DNA from: Adhaeribacter radiodurans
Lineage (GTDB): Bacteria; Bacteroidota; Bacteroidia; Cytophagales; Hymenobacteraceae
Reading direction: 5' to 3'
DNA length: 64,000 bases
Assembly: GCF_014075995.1 (NCBI RefSeq)
Contig: NZ_CP055153.1
Span: forward strand, 4,464,001 to 4,528,000
Numbering within the stretch: the first letter of the stretch is position 1; the number at the start of each line of letters is the position of its first letter. Below are positions 52,349 to 62,571 of this stretch, one piece after another. The position numbers and the translations under genes were made by a program. The notes under the pieces are model-generated. The model ran no database searches and had not been told where the DNA came from. It worked only from the letters and a program-made list of their open reading frames with translations.

Positions 52349-52750
52349 ATGAGCATAACCTTAAAACAAGCAGAAGCCGCCATTCAGGCTGCCCAACAAA
52401 AGGCCCAGGAACTGGGTGTTAAAATGAACATTGCCGTAGTAGATGCCGGAGCCAATTTAACTGCTTTCGCCCGCATGGACGGAGCTTGGCTTGGTTCTTT
52501 GGATATATCCATCCGGAAAGCAAAAACAGCGCGCTTTTTTGATATGAACACCGGCGAAATTGGCAAACTCTCCCAACCTGGCGGTCCGTTGTATAATATT
52601 GAACATTCTAACGGGGGATTAATTACTTTTCCGGGCGGTATTCCTATCCGGAATAGCGATGATCAAATAATTGGGGCTATTGGTGTTTCGGGAGATTCCG
52701 TAGAAAACGATCATACCGTAGCAGAAGCGGGTATTCAGGGAATCCAATAA
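52349..52750 (+). CDS. GlcG/HbpS-family (DUF336) heme-binding-like protein
   Basis: 133 residues. [57 protein letters not shown] is the family's first half and [41 protein letters not shown] the second. Family members bind heme or are accessory to glycolate metabolism or corrinoid proteins; the reaction of this lone copy is unknown. Cytosolic. A long hairpin follows. Confidence 0.92.
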   Translation: MSITLKQAEAAIQAAQQKAQELGVKMNIAVVDAGANLTAFARMDGAWLGSLDISIRKAKTARFFDMNTGEIGKLSQPGGPLYNIEHSNGGLITFPGGIPIRNSDDQIIGAIGVSGDSVENDHTVAEAGIQGIQ

Positions 52751-52757
52751 AAAAGTA

Positions 52758-52805
52758 AATATCAAGAATAGAGATGCTTTCCGGAGCATTTCTATTCTTG
52801 ATATT
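52758..52805. terminator. 21-bp hairpin after the GlcG-like gene
   Basis: Arms 52758-52778 and 52785-52805 pair with one G-U around TTCCGG. No T run follows. It is one of several unusually long post-gene hairpins in the window. Confidence 0.65.
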
Positions 52806-52867
52806 GATGAAAATAGTAAATTTTTCGCCGCTTGGATAGGTCTTTTGGTAGTACTACCTTGCTCGGC

Positions 52868-53371
52868 TTATACACTTTCTTTCTGGAGGGAAGCTTGGCC
52901 CAAAGTTATGCCTAACGATGCCGTAAGTCCATCCTCCAAAAGCGCCCATACCCAATCGGGGGCAGAAGTATTAGCGCTTAATTTGGTCCGCAGATAATAA
53001 AAACCATAAGAGGCGGCTAAAGCTCCAACGCCGCCCCATAAAGCTCCTACTTCCTTCGATTGACCATTATGCTGGCTCCAGGCCGATCCAACTAAAGCGC
53101 CCGATAAAAGCCTTACCAATAATACGGGAGCGGCAATTCTATTGGGAGCATTTGGCAATTTATCACCAATAATTTCTGTAGCAGCCAAAACCTTTAAAGT
53201 AGTAGCAACCCGTTCTGATTGCAGAAAGCCCAGAAATGAATTCGATAAACTTGCATCTGGTGATTTAGAAAGAAAATGACTGGTGAAAGCAAGAGCCGAT
53301 AAGCTGCGCATACCAGCCATTGCTCCCCAGTCGAAAGCTTGCCAATTAACAGTATAAGATGTAGTTGCCAT
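52868..53371 (-). CDS. DUF4126-family membrane protein
   Basis: 167 residues. WGAMAGMRSLSALAFTSHFLS at the start, NRIAAPVLLVRLLSGALVGSAWSQ in the middle and DWVWALLEDGLTASLG near the end are landmarks of DUF4126. Three or four hydrophobic segments place it in the inner membrane. No reaction is known for the family. It is convergent with the GlcG-like gene. Confidence 0.88.
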   Translation of the reverse strand: MATTSYTVNWQAFDWGAMAGMRSLSALAFTSHFLSKSPDASLSNSFLGFLQSERVATTLKVLAATEIIGDKLPNAPNRIAAPVLLVRLLSGALVGSAWSQHNGQSKEVGALWGGVGALAASYGFYYLRTKLSANTSAPDWVWALLEDGLTASLGITLGQASLQKESV

Positions 53372-53826
53372 ATATAATAAAGATTATAGATACTCATATA
53401 CGGCAAACCTTAATATTCCAACACGTGAAATCTTAAACTTTTAAGAACTAACAACTTAAATTTAGTTGACCCTTCACTTACTATTTGCCTCTATCCGATA
53501 AAAAGTAATATCCTGATTATCCATATTTCTCTCGGCAACTAATTGCATACCTAGTCGCTCTCATTCTTTTTAGAAGCCAGATGCGGCGAGTTGCAGGTAG
53601 CACCAAATAAGTAAAATGTAATTGTGTAAAAGCATAATTTAGTACCGCCTGTTAAGCGGTCAGTTTCCAGAGTTATGTTCATTGTTATTTCTAAAATTTT
53701 ATTTTACAACAAGCAACTTACTCGTACTTTTTGTTATTATTTTCTTTTTTAGAAGTTATACCAATAATCTTGTAACAAGTTATTAAGTAAACCGTTACAT
53801 GCTCGGGCAACAAAGAAACGTGGGGC
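53372..53826. other. Intergenic
   Basis: No gene seen. Only a weak ACCGC/GCGGT hairpin near 53,645. Confidence 0.45.
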
Positions 53827-55080
53827 ATGGAACAAAAACTACTAGTTGTATTTATCTTCTTATTTGGGGGACATTCTCTATGGGCGCAAACCCCAGATTC
53901 TTCTAAAACAGAACCACCTAAATTATTCCTCAACTGCCCCGGAAATTGTTTTCAGGATTTTGTTAAAACTGAACTTTCGTTGTTTGATATTGTACGCGAT
54001 CAGGCTCAGGCTGATATTCAAGTACTAGTAATTGATGCCGATAATGCAGGTGGTGGAAAGCTGTATACCTTAACGTTTATTGGTCAGAATCATTTTCAGG
54101 AACTTCAGGATACGCTTACTTTTTCTACCAAAGCTTCCGACACCGAAGCTATTATTCAAAAGCAACTTATTCAAAAACTGAAACAAGGATTAATTCGCTA
54201 TCTGGCCCGTACTGATTTAGCCGATGAGATTACTTTAGAATTTAAAAAAAGAACTCCGGAGGAAGCCATGGTAGCCCAGGACAAGTGGAACTACTGGGTA
54301 TTTACGCCTAACATCAGCGGTACTTTTCAGGGCGAAAGCAATTCAAAATCAATGTCGCTGGATAATTCTTTTTCCGCTAAACGAATTACCAATAAAGCAC
54401 GCGCCAGCCTGGATGGTTACTTTAATTACGATAATAAAAAATTTAAGGTAAATGAGAAGGACGTGGCCGTAGGTTACACCAGTTACGGATTAGATGCCCG
54501 CTACGTAAAAAGCTTTACCGAACATTGGTCCAGTGGGCTTATTTATTCGTTTTATCACTCCGTGTACGAAAATATCCGGACCTCGCAGCGCTTAGCTCCC
54601 GCCCTGGAGTATAACTTATTTCCTTATTCCGAGAATATCCGGCGGCAGTTCCGGTTAGCCTACCAGATTGGTTATAACCGGGTCTCTTTCCTGGAAGAAA
54701 CTGTTTATAACCGTACCCGTCAACTTATTCCTTACCATAAATTTTCGGTAGTGGTAGATTATACCCAAACCTGGGGCAATGTAAATACCGTTTTAAATGC
54801 ATCCACCTTTCTCAACGACTTTCAACGTAACCGCTTAAGCCTGGATAATCAACTTACTATTCGGGTGGCGGAAGGATTATCGGTAACCCTTTCAGGTTCG
54901 GTTTCGCTTATTAACGACCAAATTTCATTGGCAAAAGCTACCGGCGAAGAAGACGTTATACTTTTAGGCGGACGGCAATTGCCCACTAAGTTTTTTTACT
55001 ATTCGCAAGTTGGCATTAGTTATACGTTTGGCTCCACAAACAATTCCGTTGTGAACGTCCGCTTAAATCAAATTGACTAA
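53827..55080 (+). CDS. Outer-membrane beta-barrel protein with N-terminal periplasmic domain
   Basis: 417 residues. Signal peptide (MEQKLLVVFIFLFGGHSLWAQ). Residues ~30-140 form an alpha/beta domain with LFLNCPGNCFQDFVKTELSLF (Cys pair) and FDIVRDQAQADIQVLVIDADN. The rest (~155-417) has ~14 amphipathic strands with aromatic girdles (YTSYGLDARYVKSFTEHWSSGLIYSFYHSVYE ... KFFYYSQVGISYTFG) and looks like a barrel. I do not recognise a named family. It may be an outer-membrane channel with an attached sensor or plug domain. Confidence 0.78.
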   Translation: MEQKLLVVFIFLFGGHSLWAQTPDSSKTEPPKLFLNCPGNCFQDFVKTELSLFDIVRDQAQADIQVLVIDADNAGGGKLYTLTFIGQNHFQELQDTLTFSTKASDTEAIIQKQLIQKLKQGLIRYLARTDLADEITLEFKKRTPEEAMVAQDKWNYWVFTPNISGTFQGESNSKSMSLDNSFSAKRITNKARASLDGYFNYDNKKFKVNEKDVAVGYTSYGLDARYVKSFTEHWSSGLIYSFYHSVYENIRTSQRLAPALEYNLFPYSENIRRQFRLAYQIGYNRVSFLEETVYNRTRQLIPYHKFSVVVDYTQTWGNVNTVLNASTFLNDFQRNRLSLDNQLTIRVAEGLSVTLSGSVSLINDQISLAKATGEEDVILLGGRQLPTKFFYYSQVGISYTFGSTNNSVVNVRLNQID

Positions 55081-55486
55081 TCCATTAATTTATAAGGATA
55101 TGAATTAAATAAATTTAAGCCATTCGGTCCTTCAGGAGAAAACTATTTAGCTACATGGCATATAAGTTCCTCTTGAACGACAGTTATAGAAAATTCGGAT
55201 TTGTTTTAAGTTGATTTTGTTTCATGCTACCTTTTTTAACCTTTGTTTAATTAGGTTAAGATTCTATAATACCAGAAAAATCATTTTCCCAACTTTTTTT
55301 ACCTAAAACAATATCTTTCCCCGGTTGAAATATTTAGACGAGGTATTTTTTATAATACCTTTACAGCATTATTTGACCGGAAAGCTCTAGCATTATATTT
55401 AAAATTTGTGCTGTAAAGGCGATTTATCCTTTACGAAACAATTGCCATAACAGCTATGCTTTCCGTATAACCGAATATTTTGTGTT
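55081..55486. other. Intergenic
   Basis: No gene or strong hairpin seen; AT-rich. Confidence 0.45.
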
Positions 55487-56710
55487 ATGAAGAATACTCT
55501 TACCGAAGAAACATCTTTGCCTAAGCAAATTGCGCAGCAAACAGTTTTTCCGATTCTTTTTGCTATTAGCTTTTCGCATTTGCTCAACGACACTATGCAA
55601 TCGCTGATTCCGGCAATATACCCTTTACTGAAGAATTCTTTTCGCTTAGATTTTACTCAGATCGGTTTAATTACGCTTACCAACCAGTTAACCGCTTCTA
55701 TTCTGCAACCGTTTGTAGGACATTATACCGATAAAAAGCCCCAACCTTATGCATTGGTAATTGGTATGGGCTTTACTTTAATTGGTTTATTGTTGTTATC
55801 GCGGGTTACTAATTTCGGATTGATTTTGCTATCGGTTGGTTTAGTGGGGGTGGGCTCCTCTATTTTTCATCCGGAAGCCTCGCGTATGGCGCATTTAGCT
55901 TCGGGTGGCCGGCGGGGAATGGCGCAGTCACTGTTTCAATTGGGTGGTAACGCGGGCAGTTCGCTGGGCCCTATACTAGCAGCCTTAATTATTGTACCTT
56001 ACGGACAGACTAATTTGGGTTGGTTTTCGCTGGCTGCTTTACTGGCTATGTTGGTATTAAGTTGGGTAGGTACCTGGCAAAAAAATCACACGGCAAAAAT
56101 AAAAAAGAAAGTAGTAGCCGCTCCCATAGAAACGCGCCTGCCTATATCCCGGAACAAGGTTATCGCGTCGCTGGTGATTTTACTTATTCTTATTTTTTCG
56201 AAGCACGTGTACCTGGCCAGTATGACCAGTTATTTTACTTTTTACCTGATCGATAAATTTCACTTGTCGGTGCAAAGCTCTCAGATGTATTTGTTCGTAT
56301 TTTTATTTTCGGTAGCGGCGGGCACTTTTATCGGTGGTCCTATTGGTGACCGATTCGGGCGGAAATACGTAATTTGGGGTTCCATTCTGGGGGTAGCGCC
56401 CTTTACGTTGCTGCTGCCTTACGCTAATTTATTCTGGACGGGAGTGTTAATTGTGTGTATCGGAGTAATACTTTCTTCTGCTTTTTCGGCTATTTTGGTG
56501 TATGCCCAGGAACTGGTACCAGGTAAAGTTGGCCTTATTGCCGGATTATTCTTCGGATTTGCTTTTGGTATTGCCGGTATTGGTTCCGCCATCCTCGGTA
56601 AAGTAGCCGACCAAACCAGCATTAATTTTGTTTTTAAAATATGCTCCTTTTTACCTTTAATTGGTTTATTAACTACTTTTTTACCAAACCTGGAAAAAAA
56701 GAAATCTTAA
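55487..56710 (+). CDS. MFS transporter, fosmidomycin-resistance (Fsr) type
   Basis: 407 residues, 12 membrane helices. SHLLNDTMQSLIPAIYPLLKNSFRLDFTQIGLITLTNQLTASILQPFVGHYTDKKPQPY (N-terminus) and FHPEASRMAHLASGGRRGMAQSLFQLGGNAGSSLGPILAA match the Fsr subfamily closely. GGPIGDRFGRKYVIWGSIL is the MFS A-motif of the second half. Family members export drugs such as fosmidomycin, but actual cargo in this organism is inferred only. Monocistronic, with a bidirectional terminator. Confidence 0.92.
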   Translation: MKNTLTEETSLPKQIAQQTVFPILFAISFSHLLNDTMQSLIPAIYPLLKNSFRLDFTQIGLITLTNQLTASILQPFVGHYTDKKPQPYALVIGMGFTLIGLLLLSRVTNFGLILLSVGLVGVGSSIFHPEASRMAHLASGGRRGMAQSLFQLGGNAGSSLGPILAALIIVPYGQTNLGWFSLAALLAMLVLSWVGTWQKNHTAKIKKKVVAAPIETRLPISRNKVIASLVILLILIFSKHVYLASMTSYFTFYLIDKFHLSVQSSQMYLFVFLFSVAAGTFIGGPIGDRFGRKYVIWGSILGVAPFTLLLPYANLFWTGVLIVCIGVILSSAFSAILVYAQELVPGKVGLIAGLFFGFAFGIAGIGSAILGKVADQTSINFVFKICSFLPLIGLLTTFLPNLEKKKS

Positions 56711-56772
56711 CCTCTGGGATTTTAATCAGTTGTAGAAAATTTCAAGCTTATTAATAAAAATTCTATACTCAC

Positions 56773-56812
56773 AATAAAAAGGCTGACTTGGATTAAAGTC
56801 AGCCTTTTTATT
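56773..56812. terminator. Bidirectional terminator
   Basis: AATAAAAAGGCTGACTT pairs with AAGTCAGCCTTTTTATT between converging genes; T runs on both strands. Confidence 0.92.
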
Positions 56813-56828
56813 AAAATTTTTGATTCTT

Positions 56829-58118
56829 TTATTTTTGATTAAAAGCTTCTTTCGCTAATTGTTTATCGCCTAAATAAGCCCACCGAATGCCCTTGGTATA
56901 TTTTTGAAAAGCAACATTCATTTCTTGGGTGGTAACGTTATTTATTTTACTTAACAAATCTTCGCTCAATTTCCAGTCGCCTAAAATTTCGGACTCTCCT
57001 AAACTTTTTACTAAAGACCGGGAGCTTTCCTGGGTATGATAATAACCTTGTTTTACACTTTTCTTTAATAAAGTCAGCAACTCAGCCGATACTTCGCTCT
57101 GGCGCATTTTAATGTACTCGCTGGCAATAGTTAGCAAAGTAGCTTTGGGATTAGTAGAACTGGCGTACAGGGTAGCATAAGGTAACTGGCCGATATTAAG
57201 GCTTGCTCCCGGATCGTAAGATAGATTTTGCTTAATTCTTACTTCCTGAAAAATCCGTCCGCTTAAAGCTTTTATGGTTAACAGATAAGCCGGAAAATCC
57301 GGGCTAGTCATGGCTGGTGCATTAATTAAACCACACATGTAATTAGTAGCTAATTCGCGCTGCTCCCAAACCAACCGTTGCTCCTGAAAAAGCGAGTTAG
57401 TATACACATAAGGCGTATAGGGCTTATTGGGTAAAGTGGAGAAAGATTCTTTAATTTTTTGTTCCAGGTCTTCGCGCGAAATTTTACCGGCCACTACCAA
57501 AAACATCCGGTTTTTATTTAGTAAATGTTGATAATAGTAATTTTTAACGCTATCAGCAGTAAATTTAGAGATAGTTTCTTCTTCGCCCAACGGGCTTTTC
57601 GCGTAAGGTGTACCGGCAAAACTTAATCCTATAGCTAGCTGCGCCAGCCGATCTTCGGGATCAGAGGTGTGGCTCCGGATAGCGGCCATTATCCGATCTC
57701 GTTGCATAGCAAAAGGTTTAGAATCAAAGGTAGGAGTTAAAATTGCCTGGCTCCATAAGTTCCAGCCTTCGTTAAAATTACCGGCCACGCAATCCAGGGT
57801 AATAGTACCATAATCGTAGCCCGAATGTCCCGAAATATCAATGCCGTGTTCATCGGCCATATCGCGAAAAGTTTCTTCTTTATATTTTTGGGTACCCCCA
57901 GTAGTAGCGGCACTCAAAGTTAAGTTCTCTAAGCCTGCCTGAGCTAAAGTAAAATTAGTAACTCCACCCCGGTAAAACATACTTACACTAATGGTTTCTT
58001 TTTGCGTACGTTTAAAAATTACTTTTAAGCCGTTTACCGTAAACGTTGTTGTTTCGGACTGGGCGGCAACGGTGAGGGAGAGTAAGCTGATAAAAAGCAA
58101 TAAGTAAATATTTTTCAT
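56829..58118 (-). CDS. M16-family peptidase-like subunit lacking the zinc motif
   Basis: 429 residues with signal peptide (MKNIYLLLFISLLSLTVAAQ). The M16 fold is clear (YRGGVTNFTLAQAGLENLTLSAATTGG ... VVAGKISREDLEQKIKESFSTLPNKPY ... FQEVRIKQNLSYDPGASL), but where an active subunit has HxxEH this one reads AGLENLTLSA. It is thus the non-catalytic partner. It starts 12 bp after the stop of the HLYEH-bearing gene and would form a heterodimer with it, as in other paired M16 systems. Periplasmic or outer-membrane associated. Confidence 0.92.
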   Translation of the reverse strand: MKNIYLLLFISLLSLTVAAQSETTTFTVNGLKVIFKRTQKETISVSMFYRGGVTNFTLAQAGLENLTLSAATTGGTQKYKEETFRDMADEHGIDISGHSGYDYGTITLDCVAGNFNEGWNLWSQAILTPTFDSKPFAMQRDRIMAAIRSHTSDPEDRLAQLAIGLSFAGTPYAKSPLGEEETISKFTADSVKNYYYQHLLNKNRMFLVVAGKISREDLEQKIKESFSTLPNKPYTPYVYTNSLFQEQRLVWEQRELATNYMCGLINAPAMTSPDFPAYLLTIKALSGRIFQEVRIKQNLSYDPGASLNIGQLPYATLYASSTNPKATLLTIASEYIKMRQSEVSAELLTLLKKSVKQGYYHTQESSRSLVKSLGESEILGDWKLSEDLLSKINNVTTQEMNVAFQKYTKGIRWAYLGDKQLAKEAFNQK

Positions 58119-58130
58119 GCCCGGAGGGTA

Positions 58131-59498
58131 TTAATTTTCTTTAAAAAATTCGGTTGGTTTAAGTTCCCGGCTCATAGCGCTGTTAATCAACAGGCCGGCA
58201 CAATAAGGTTTATTTTTAATGTATTTCCGCACGTAAGCCTGCAAATCGGCTTTAGTTACTTTGTTCAGGTTTTCCTGGTAAGTAGTATAATAATTTACCG
58301 ACGACGAAGCCCACCAGAACGATAAAGTATGCGCGTATTCTTCGGTTATTTCGTTTTGCTGAACCTGCTCAATGGCCAGCAAACGTTTGGCGCGTTCAAT
58401 TTGCTTATCGGTAAAGTAATCCTCCGAGTCCCACAAGGCAATTTGCTTTTTCATTTCGGCCAGGCATTCCTGAATCCGGTCGGGATTGGGAGTCACATAA
58501 AAAGTAATCGGCCCCACGTACTTTTGGGTGTAATAATTTACGCCGGTACTTAAGGCCAAACCCGAAGCTTCCAGCGACTCAAACAACCGAGAGGCTTGTT
58601 GGTTAACAATAAAAGAAAAAACATCCGCGGCAAATGTACCGGCTACATCATTACGGGTATCGGGGCCATGCCACGAAAACATAATACTAGGCACCTGAGC
58701 TATATCCGATTCAACCACGAAATAATCTGTTTTAGTTAAAGGTTTAAACTCCGGCACAGGCCATTTCTGAAAAGGATCAAACTTAGAAGCAGACCAACTC
58801 CCAAATACTTTATTCGCTTCGGCAAATGCCTTTTCGTGGTTTATATCGCCGGCAATTACTAAAACAGAATTATTGGGGTAATAATATTTGTCTTTGATAA
58901 CTTCCATCTTATCCGGAGTGGCGGTTAGAATTATGTTGTGGTCGCCGATAACGTGCTTGCGCGAATATAAGTCGCCCCATAAATGACGATCAACGGCATC
59001 TTTTAAAGCATAATACGGGTTAGATTCTTTTCGCTGAAATTCAGCATTTACAATTTCGTTTTCCTGCAGCATGTCCTGCTTTTTAAATTTAGGATAACGA
59101 ATGGCCGAATTCATAAATTTAAGGCCGCCGACTAAATTTTCCTTGGGCAGCGAAAAGTAATAATTCACCAGTTCTTCGCGGGTAGTACCGTTAAAATCAA
59201 TATCCAGCTCATTTACGCGGTTATGATAGGCTATTTGGTTAGGATAATCTTTGTTTGCTTTAAAAAACAAGTGCTCGTACAAGTGACTTAAGCCATTAAA
59301 CTCAGGAGTTTCGGTAAATGAACCATTTTTGCAGGCAATTTCTATGGTTACCATGGGTACCGTGTGGTCTTCCACTACCAACATTTCCAAGCCATTAGGC
59401 AGCTTCTGGAAAAACATATTAGGCGGCAGTTTTAGTTGAGCCTGAACAGTCCCGATGAATAAACATAAAATAATACTAAGGGTAAAAGTTTTACGCAT
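58131..59498 (-). CDS. M16-family zinc metallopeptidase (catalytic subunit)
   Basis: 455 residues from the ATG at 59498 (a TTG six bases upstream is also in frame). Signal peptide MRKTFTLSIILCLFIGTVQAQ. The inverted zinc motif HLYEH is at 72-76 (GLSHLYEHLFF), with the third ligand in the downstream NEIVNAEFQRKE region. The M16 middle and C-terminal domains (VVIAGDINHEKAFAEANKVFGSW; ASRLFESLEASGLALSTGVNYY) are complete. It degrades peptides in the envelope together with the inactive subunit encoded next. First gene of the two-gene operon. Confidence 0.94.
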   Translation of the reverse strand: MRKTFTLSIILCLFIGTVQAQLKLPPNMFFQKLPNGLEMLVVEDHTVPMVTIEIACKNGSFTETPEFNGLSHLYEHLFFKANKDYPNQIAYHNRVNELDIDFNGTTREELVNYYFSLPKENLVGGLKFMNSAIRYPKFKKQDMLQENEIVNAEFQRKESNPYYALKDAVDRHLWGDLYSRKHVIGDHNIILTATPDKMEVIKDKYYYPNNSVLVIAGDINHEKAFAEANKVFGSWSASKFDPFQKWPVPEFKPLTKTDYFVVESDIAQVPSIMFSWHGPDTRNDVAGTFAADVFSFIVNQQASRLFESLEASGLALSTGVNYYTQKYVGPITFYVTPNPDRIQECLAEMKKQIALWDSEDYFTDKQIERAKRLLAIEQVQQNEITEEYAHTLSFWWASSSVNYYTTYQENLNKVTKADLQAYVRKYIKNKPYCAGLLINSAMSRELKPTEFFKEN

Positions 59499-59504
59499 AA
59501 GCAA

Positions 59505-59937
59505 AATATATTAAACTATGAAAGTGAAGTAATATTTGTACATACGTTTCAAAAAGCGCTCCGAAAATCAAGATCACATATAGAATTTTTAATATTTTAA
59601 TTACCGGATTCGAAAATTTAGTAAATCCGGATCATGCATGCGTTAGGAAGGTAATAATGAGGATGGAAGCAAGAGGATTTACTACCGTTTATAAATATCA
59701 GGAGTGAGCGATTAGCTCAAAGTCTGGTGAGCTAATCGCTAATATTATATATTGCTTCGAACAACAAGCTTTTCTAATGGCCGCTTTTGCTTCGGGTAGA
59801 CTTTTAGATGATTAAAGAAGTAATTTGCTAAAAAAAGTATAGCAAAAATTATAGCATTATAGCGGTAGAGTTAACTAAGAATTGTTCTTCATGGATTTTA
59901 CCAGGCTAAGTACACTCCTGCAATTTTACTGAGCCAA
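59505..59937. other. Intergenic
   Basis: No gene seen. A short GAGCGATTAGCTC/GAGCTAATCGCT dyad near 59,705-59,745 is the only notable structure. Confidence 0.5.
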
Positions 59938-60489
59938 CTATAACTCAGCACCTACTTTTAGTTCTTGCGGCTGCTTCCCTAAGGCTAGTTCGATGTGGCC
60001 TAAATGATGGCCTACGTGCCAGGTGGCCATGTGCAGTAATTGTTTTAAACTTAAATCTAGTTTCCGGGCAGCGTGGTAGTACGTTTTAGAAAGCGTTTGT
60101 TCATCTAATGTTTTTAGTAAATGAATATACCGTTGGTTTACGCCTTTAAAGATCAGCAAGGAACTATTAATAGGTAGCTGCGTAGAATCGGGCAAAGCGG
60201 CCCAATTATCCATCCGGATTAAGGTTATTTCGTAATTTTCTTCGGTAATAGCTTTTTTCAGGCGCAAAAAGTTAAGCAAATGAATATCTGCTACGTGGTG
60301 CACCAGTTGCTGCACCGACCAGGCACCTGGCCGATAGGTTTTTGTTAAATCTGCTTCGGAGGTGTTAGCCATTAATTCTTCGTAAAGTGCCGGAGCTTTT
60401 TCTAAATATTGCAGCAGAGCGGCATTTTCTTCGGGAGTATAATCTGGTTTAGGTTGAAAACGGCCAATGGGGTACTGCAAGTGTTCCAT
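59938..60489 (-). CDS. DinB/YfiT-family putative metal-dependent hydrolase or transferase
   Basis: 183 residues. YPIGRFQPKPDYTPEENAALLQYLEKAPALYEELMANTSEADLTKTYRPGAWSVQQLVHHVADIHLLNFLRLKKAITEEN is typical of YfiT. Three His provide the metal triad (HHVAD, and HVGHHLGH near residue 165). YfiT-like enzymes are related to thiol (bacillithiol-type) S-transferases; the thiol used here is unknown. Four-helix bundle, cytosolic. Monocistronic. Confidence 0.9.
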   Translation of the reverse strand: MEHLQYPIGRFQPKPDYTPEENAALLQYLEKAPALYEELMANTSEADLTKTYRPGAWSVQQLVHHVADIHLLNFLRLKKAITEENYEITLIRMDNWAALPDSTQLPINSSLLIFKGVNQRYIHLLKTLDEQTLSKTYYHAARKLDLSLKQLLHMATWHVGHHLGHIELALGKQPQELKVGAEL

Positions 60490-60656
60490 GTTATCAATTA
60501 TTTTGGAAGAGCGATTTACTAAAATTTCAGAAAATTTAATACTGGTTTATGGGCTTTTATCCAAGTAAAATCGAGTTGAGAAACAAAGCTGGCAGAATAG
60601 TAGATGCTCTTTTTACTTGTAGTACTTTGGTAAAAACCATTGCTGATTTGCATTAA

Positions 60657-60689
60657 AAACCCGGCAAGTTCTTACAACTTGCCGGGTTT
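60657..60689 (-). terminator. Terminator of the MATE gene
   Basis: AAACCCGGCAAGTT, loop CTTAC, AACTTGCCGGGTTT. Read on the minus strand it is followed by TT after the GGGTTT. Confidence 0.85.
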
Positions 60690-60729
60690 AAACTTGAAAA
60701 GCTTCTAAAATTAACTTTTAACTTGTAAC

Positions 60730-62154
60730 CTACACCTTAATCTTTTTCCATTTTCCTTTTCGGAAAAGAACAACGCTGGCTAAGGTTATAGATGTTTCGG
60801 AAATGGGTATGGCAATAAACACGCCCGTTGGCCCTAATTCCATCGTCTTCGCCAGAAAATAGGCTAGCGGAATCTGAAACAACCAGAAGCCGAAAAGATT
60901 TACCCAGGTGGGTGTCCAGGTATCGCCGGCTCCGTTAAAAGCATTGATTAACACCATACCAATTCCGTAGAAAATATACCCCAGGCTCATAAATCGAATG
61001 GCCTGTACCGCTACTTCCTGAATTTGCGGATCGTTGGTAAAAAAAGAAACAAATAACCGGGCTCCGGCCAAACTAAGTACCGTAATAACCGCCATAAATA
61101 TTACATTGTACTTAGCGGTTTTAATTACTGAATCTTCGGCTCTTTGTACTTGTTGGGCCCCTAAATTCTGGCCTACTAACGTAGAAGCAGCGTTGCTTAA
61201 GCCCCAGGCTGGCAGCATAAAAAACATCAGGAGCCGCAAGGCCGTTTGGTAACCCGCCGAACCATGGTCGCCGCCGGTAGTAGCCACTAATTGCGCCAGA
61301 AATATCCAGCTACACGAAGCAATTACAAATTGCAACACGGCCGGTGAAGCAATTTTAACTAATGATTTAATTTGCTCCCAATCCGGAATAAAGTGGCTGG
61401 CAAATACTTTTAAAATGCTTTTACCATTAGCCAGGTGGTAAATCTGGTACGCTACCCCTAAGCCACGGCCTATAGTAGTAGCCAAAGCTGCTCCGGTAAG
61501 TCCAAAAGCAGGTATTGGCCCGAAGCCATTAATAAAAACCGGGCAAAGAATAATATTAGCGGCATTCGCTACCCACAAGCTTTTCATGGCAATAGCAGCG
61601 TTGCCAGCCCCCCGGAAAATGCCATTAATCAGGAACAACAGCATAATAAAAATACTGCTTCCCATCATAATTTGCATAAAGGGTGTACCGCGTTGCGCTA
61701 CTTCCGGCGAAGCTCCCATCCATAGTAAAATATTAGTGGCAAACACTAACCCTACAATACTGATGAAAGTATTTATGGCCAACGCTATTAAAATGGCTTG
61801 CATACCCGCCTTGGCCGCCGCTACCGGATCTTTTTCCCCGATGCGCCGGGCTACTACAGCCGTGGCCGCCATACTTATACCAATGGCCAGCGAGTAAATA
61901 ACAGTTAAAACCGATTCGGTTAATCCAACGGTTTGAATAGCGTAACTACTATTGTGTAAATGCCCCACAAAATACAGATCTACCAAAGCAAATACCGACT
62001 CCAGGATCATTTCGAGTACCATGGGAATGGCGAGCAATATAACCGACCGACGAATACTACCAATAGTATAATCTATTTCGCCCCCGTATAAAGATTCTTT
62101 AAGTAAGGAATAGAAAGCAGACTGCTTTCTCTGGGTTTTGACAGTTTGCGACAT
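60730..62154 (-). CDS. MATE-family efflux transporter
   Basis: 474 residues from ATG 62154 (an earlier in-frame ATG adds 13 hydrophobic residues and lacks support). Twelve membrane helices. IPMVLEMILESVFALVDLYFVGHL, then FLINGIFRGAGNAAIAMKSLWVANAANIILCPVFI in the first half and NAFNGAGDTWTPTWVNLFGFWLFQIPLAYFLA in the second are MATE landmarks. These antiporters export organic cations in exchange for Na+ or H+. A perfect -7 box lies 140 bp upstream. Confidence 0.92.
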   Translation of the reverse strand: MSQTVKTQRKQSAFYSLLKESLYGGEIDYTIGSIRRSVILLAIPMVLEMILESVFALVDLYFVGHLHNSSYAIQTVGLTESVLTVIYSLAIGISMAATAVVARRIGEKDPVAAAKAGMQAILIALAINTFISIVGLVFATNILLWMGASPEVAQRGTPFMQIMMGSSIFIMLLFLINGIFRGAGNAAIAMKSLWVANAANIILCPVFINGFGPIPAFGLTGAALATTIGRGLGVAYQIYHLANGKSILKVFASHFIPDWEQIKSLVKIASPAVLQFVIASCSWIFLAQLVATTGGDHGSAGYQTALRLLMFFMLPAWGLSNAASTLVGQNLGAQQVQRAEDSVIKTAKYNVIFMAVITVLSLAGARLFVSFFTNDPQIQEVAVQAIRFMSLGYIFYGIGMVLINAFNGAGDTWTPTWVNLFGFWLFQIPLAYFLAKTMELGPTGVFIAIPISETSITLASVVLFRKGKWKKIKV

Positions 62155-62571
62155 GTTAAAAAGAAAAAATGATTGAATAAAATAAGGAGGCACAATGCTA
62201 AAGCATGGCCTTACAGATTAACTAAGAAAGGAATGGAGCCCTATAGAAAAGGGAGGGCTGCTAAAACAATCATCGTTCTTCGCATTTGACGCGCAAATAT
62301 ATGTTTTTTAAATACTTACGCGCAAGATAATTCTTTAAAATTTTTTATTGGATACATCTAATAGTAACAATAAGGGTATAAAAAATAGCCTTACGGCATC
62401 TTATTTACCGTAAAAATCCGGCGCTCGAACAATAGAACTATCCGCCACTTCAAACGTAAAAGCAGGAACTTTTAACTTTTAAATCAAATAATTTACCTAC
62501 ACATCAGGCAGATTCAAAAACTAATTTACAATATTCTAAGTGTCTAAAAAGAACCTGAAAAAGTAATTACC
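62155..62571. other. Intergenic between MATE and the 163-residue protein
   Basis: Apart from the MATE promoter, no gene or clear structure seen. Confidence 0.45.
62294..62326 (-). promoter_or_regulatory. Promoter of the MATE gene
   Basis: On the minus strand CTTG, 21-bp spacer, perfect TATATTTG (plus strand CAAATATA at 62294-62301). Confidence 0.6.
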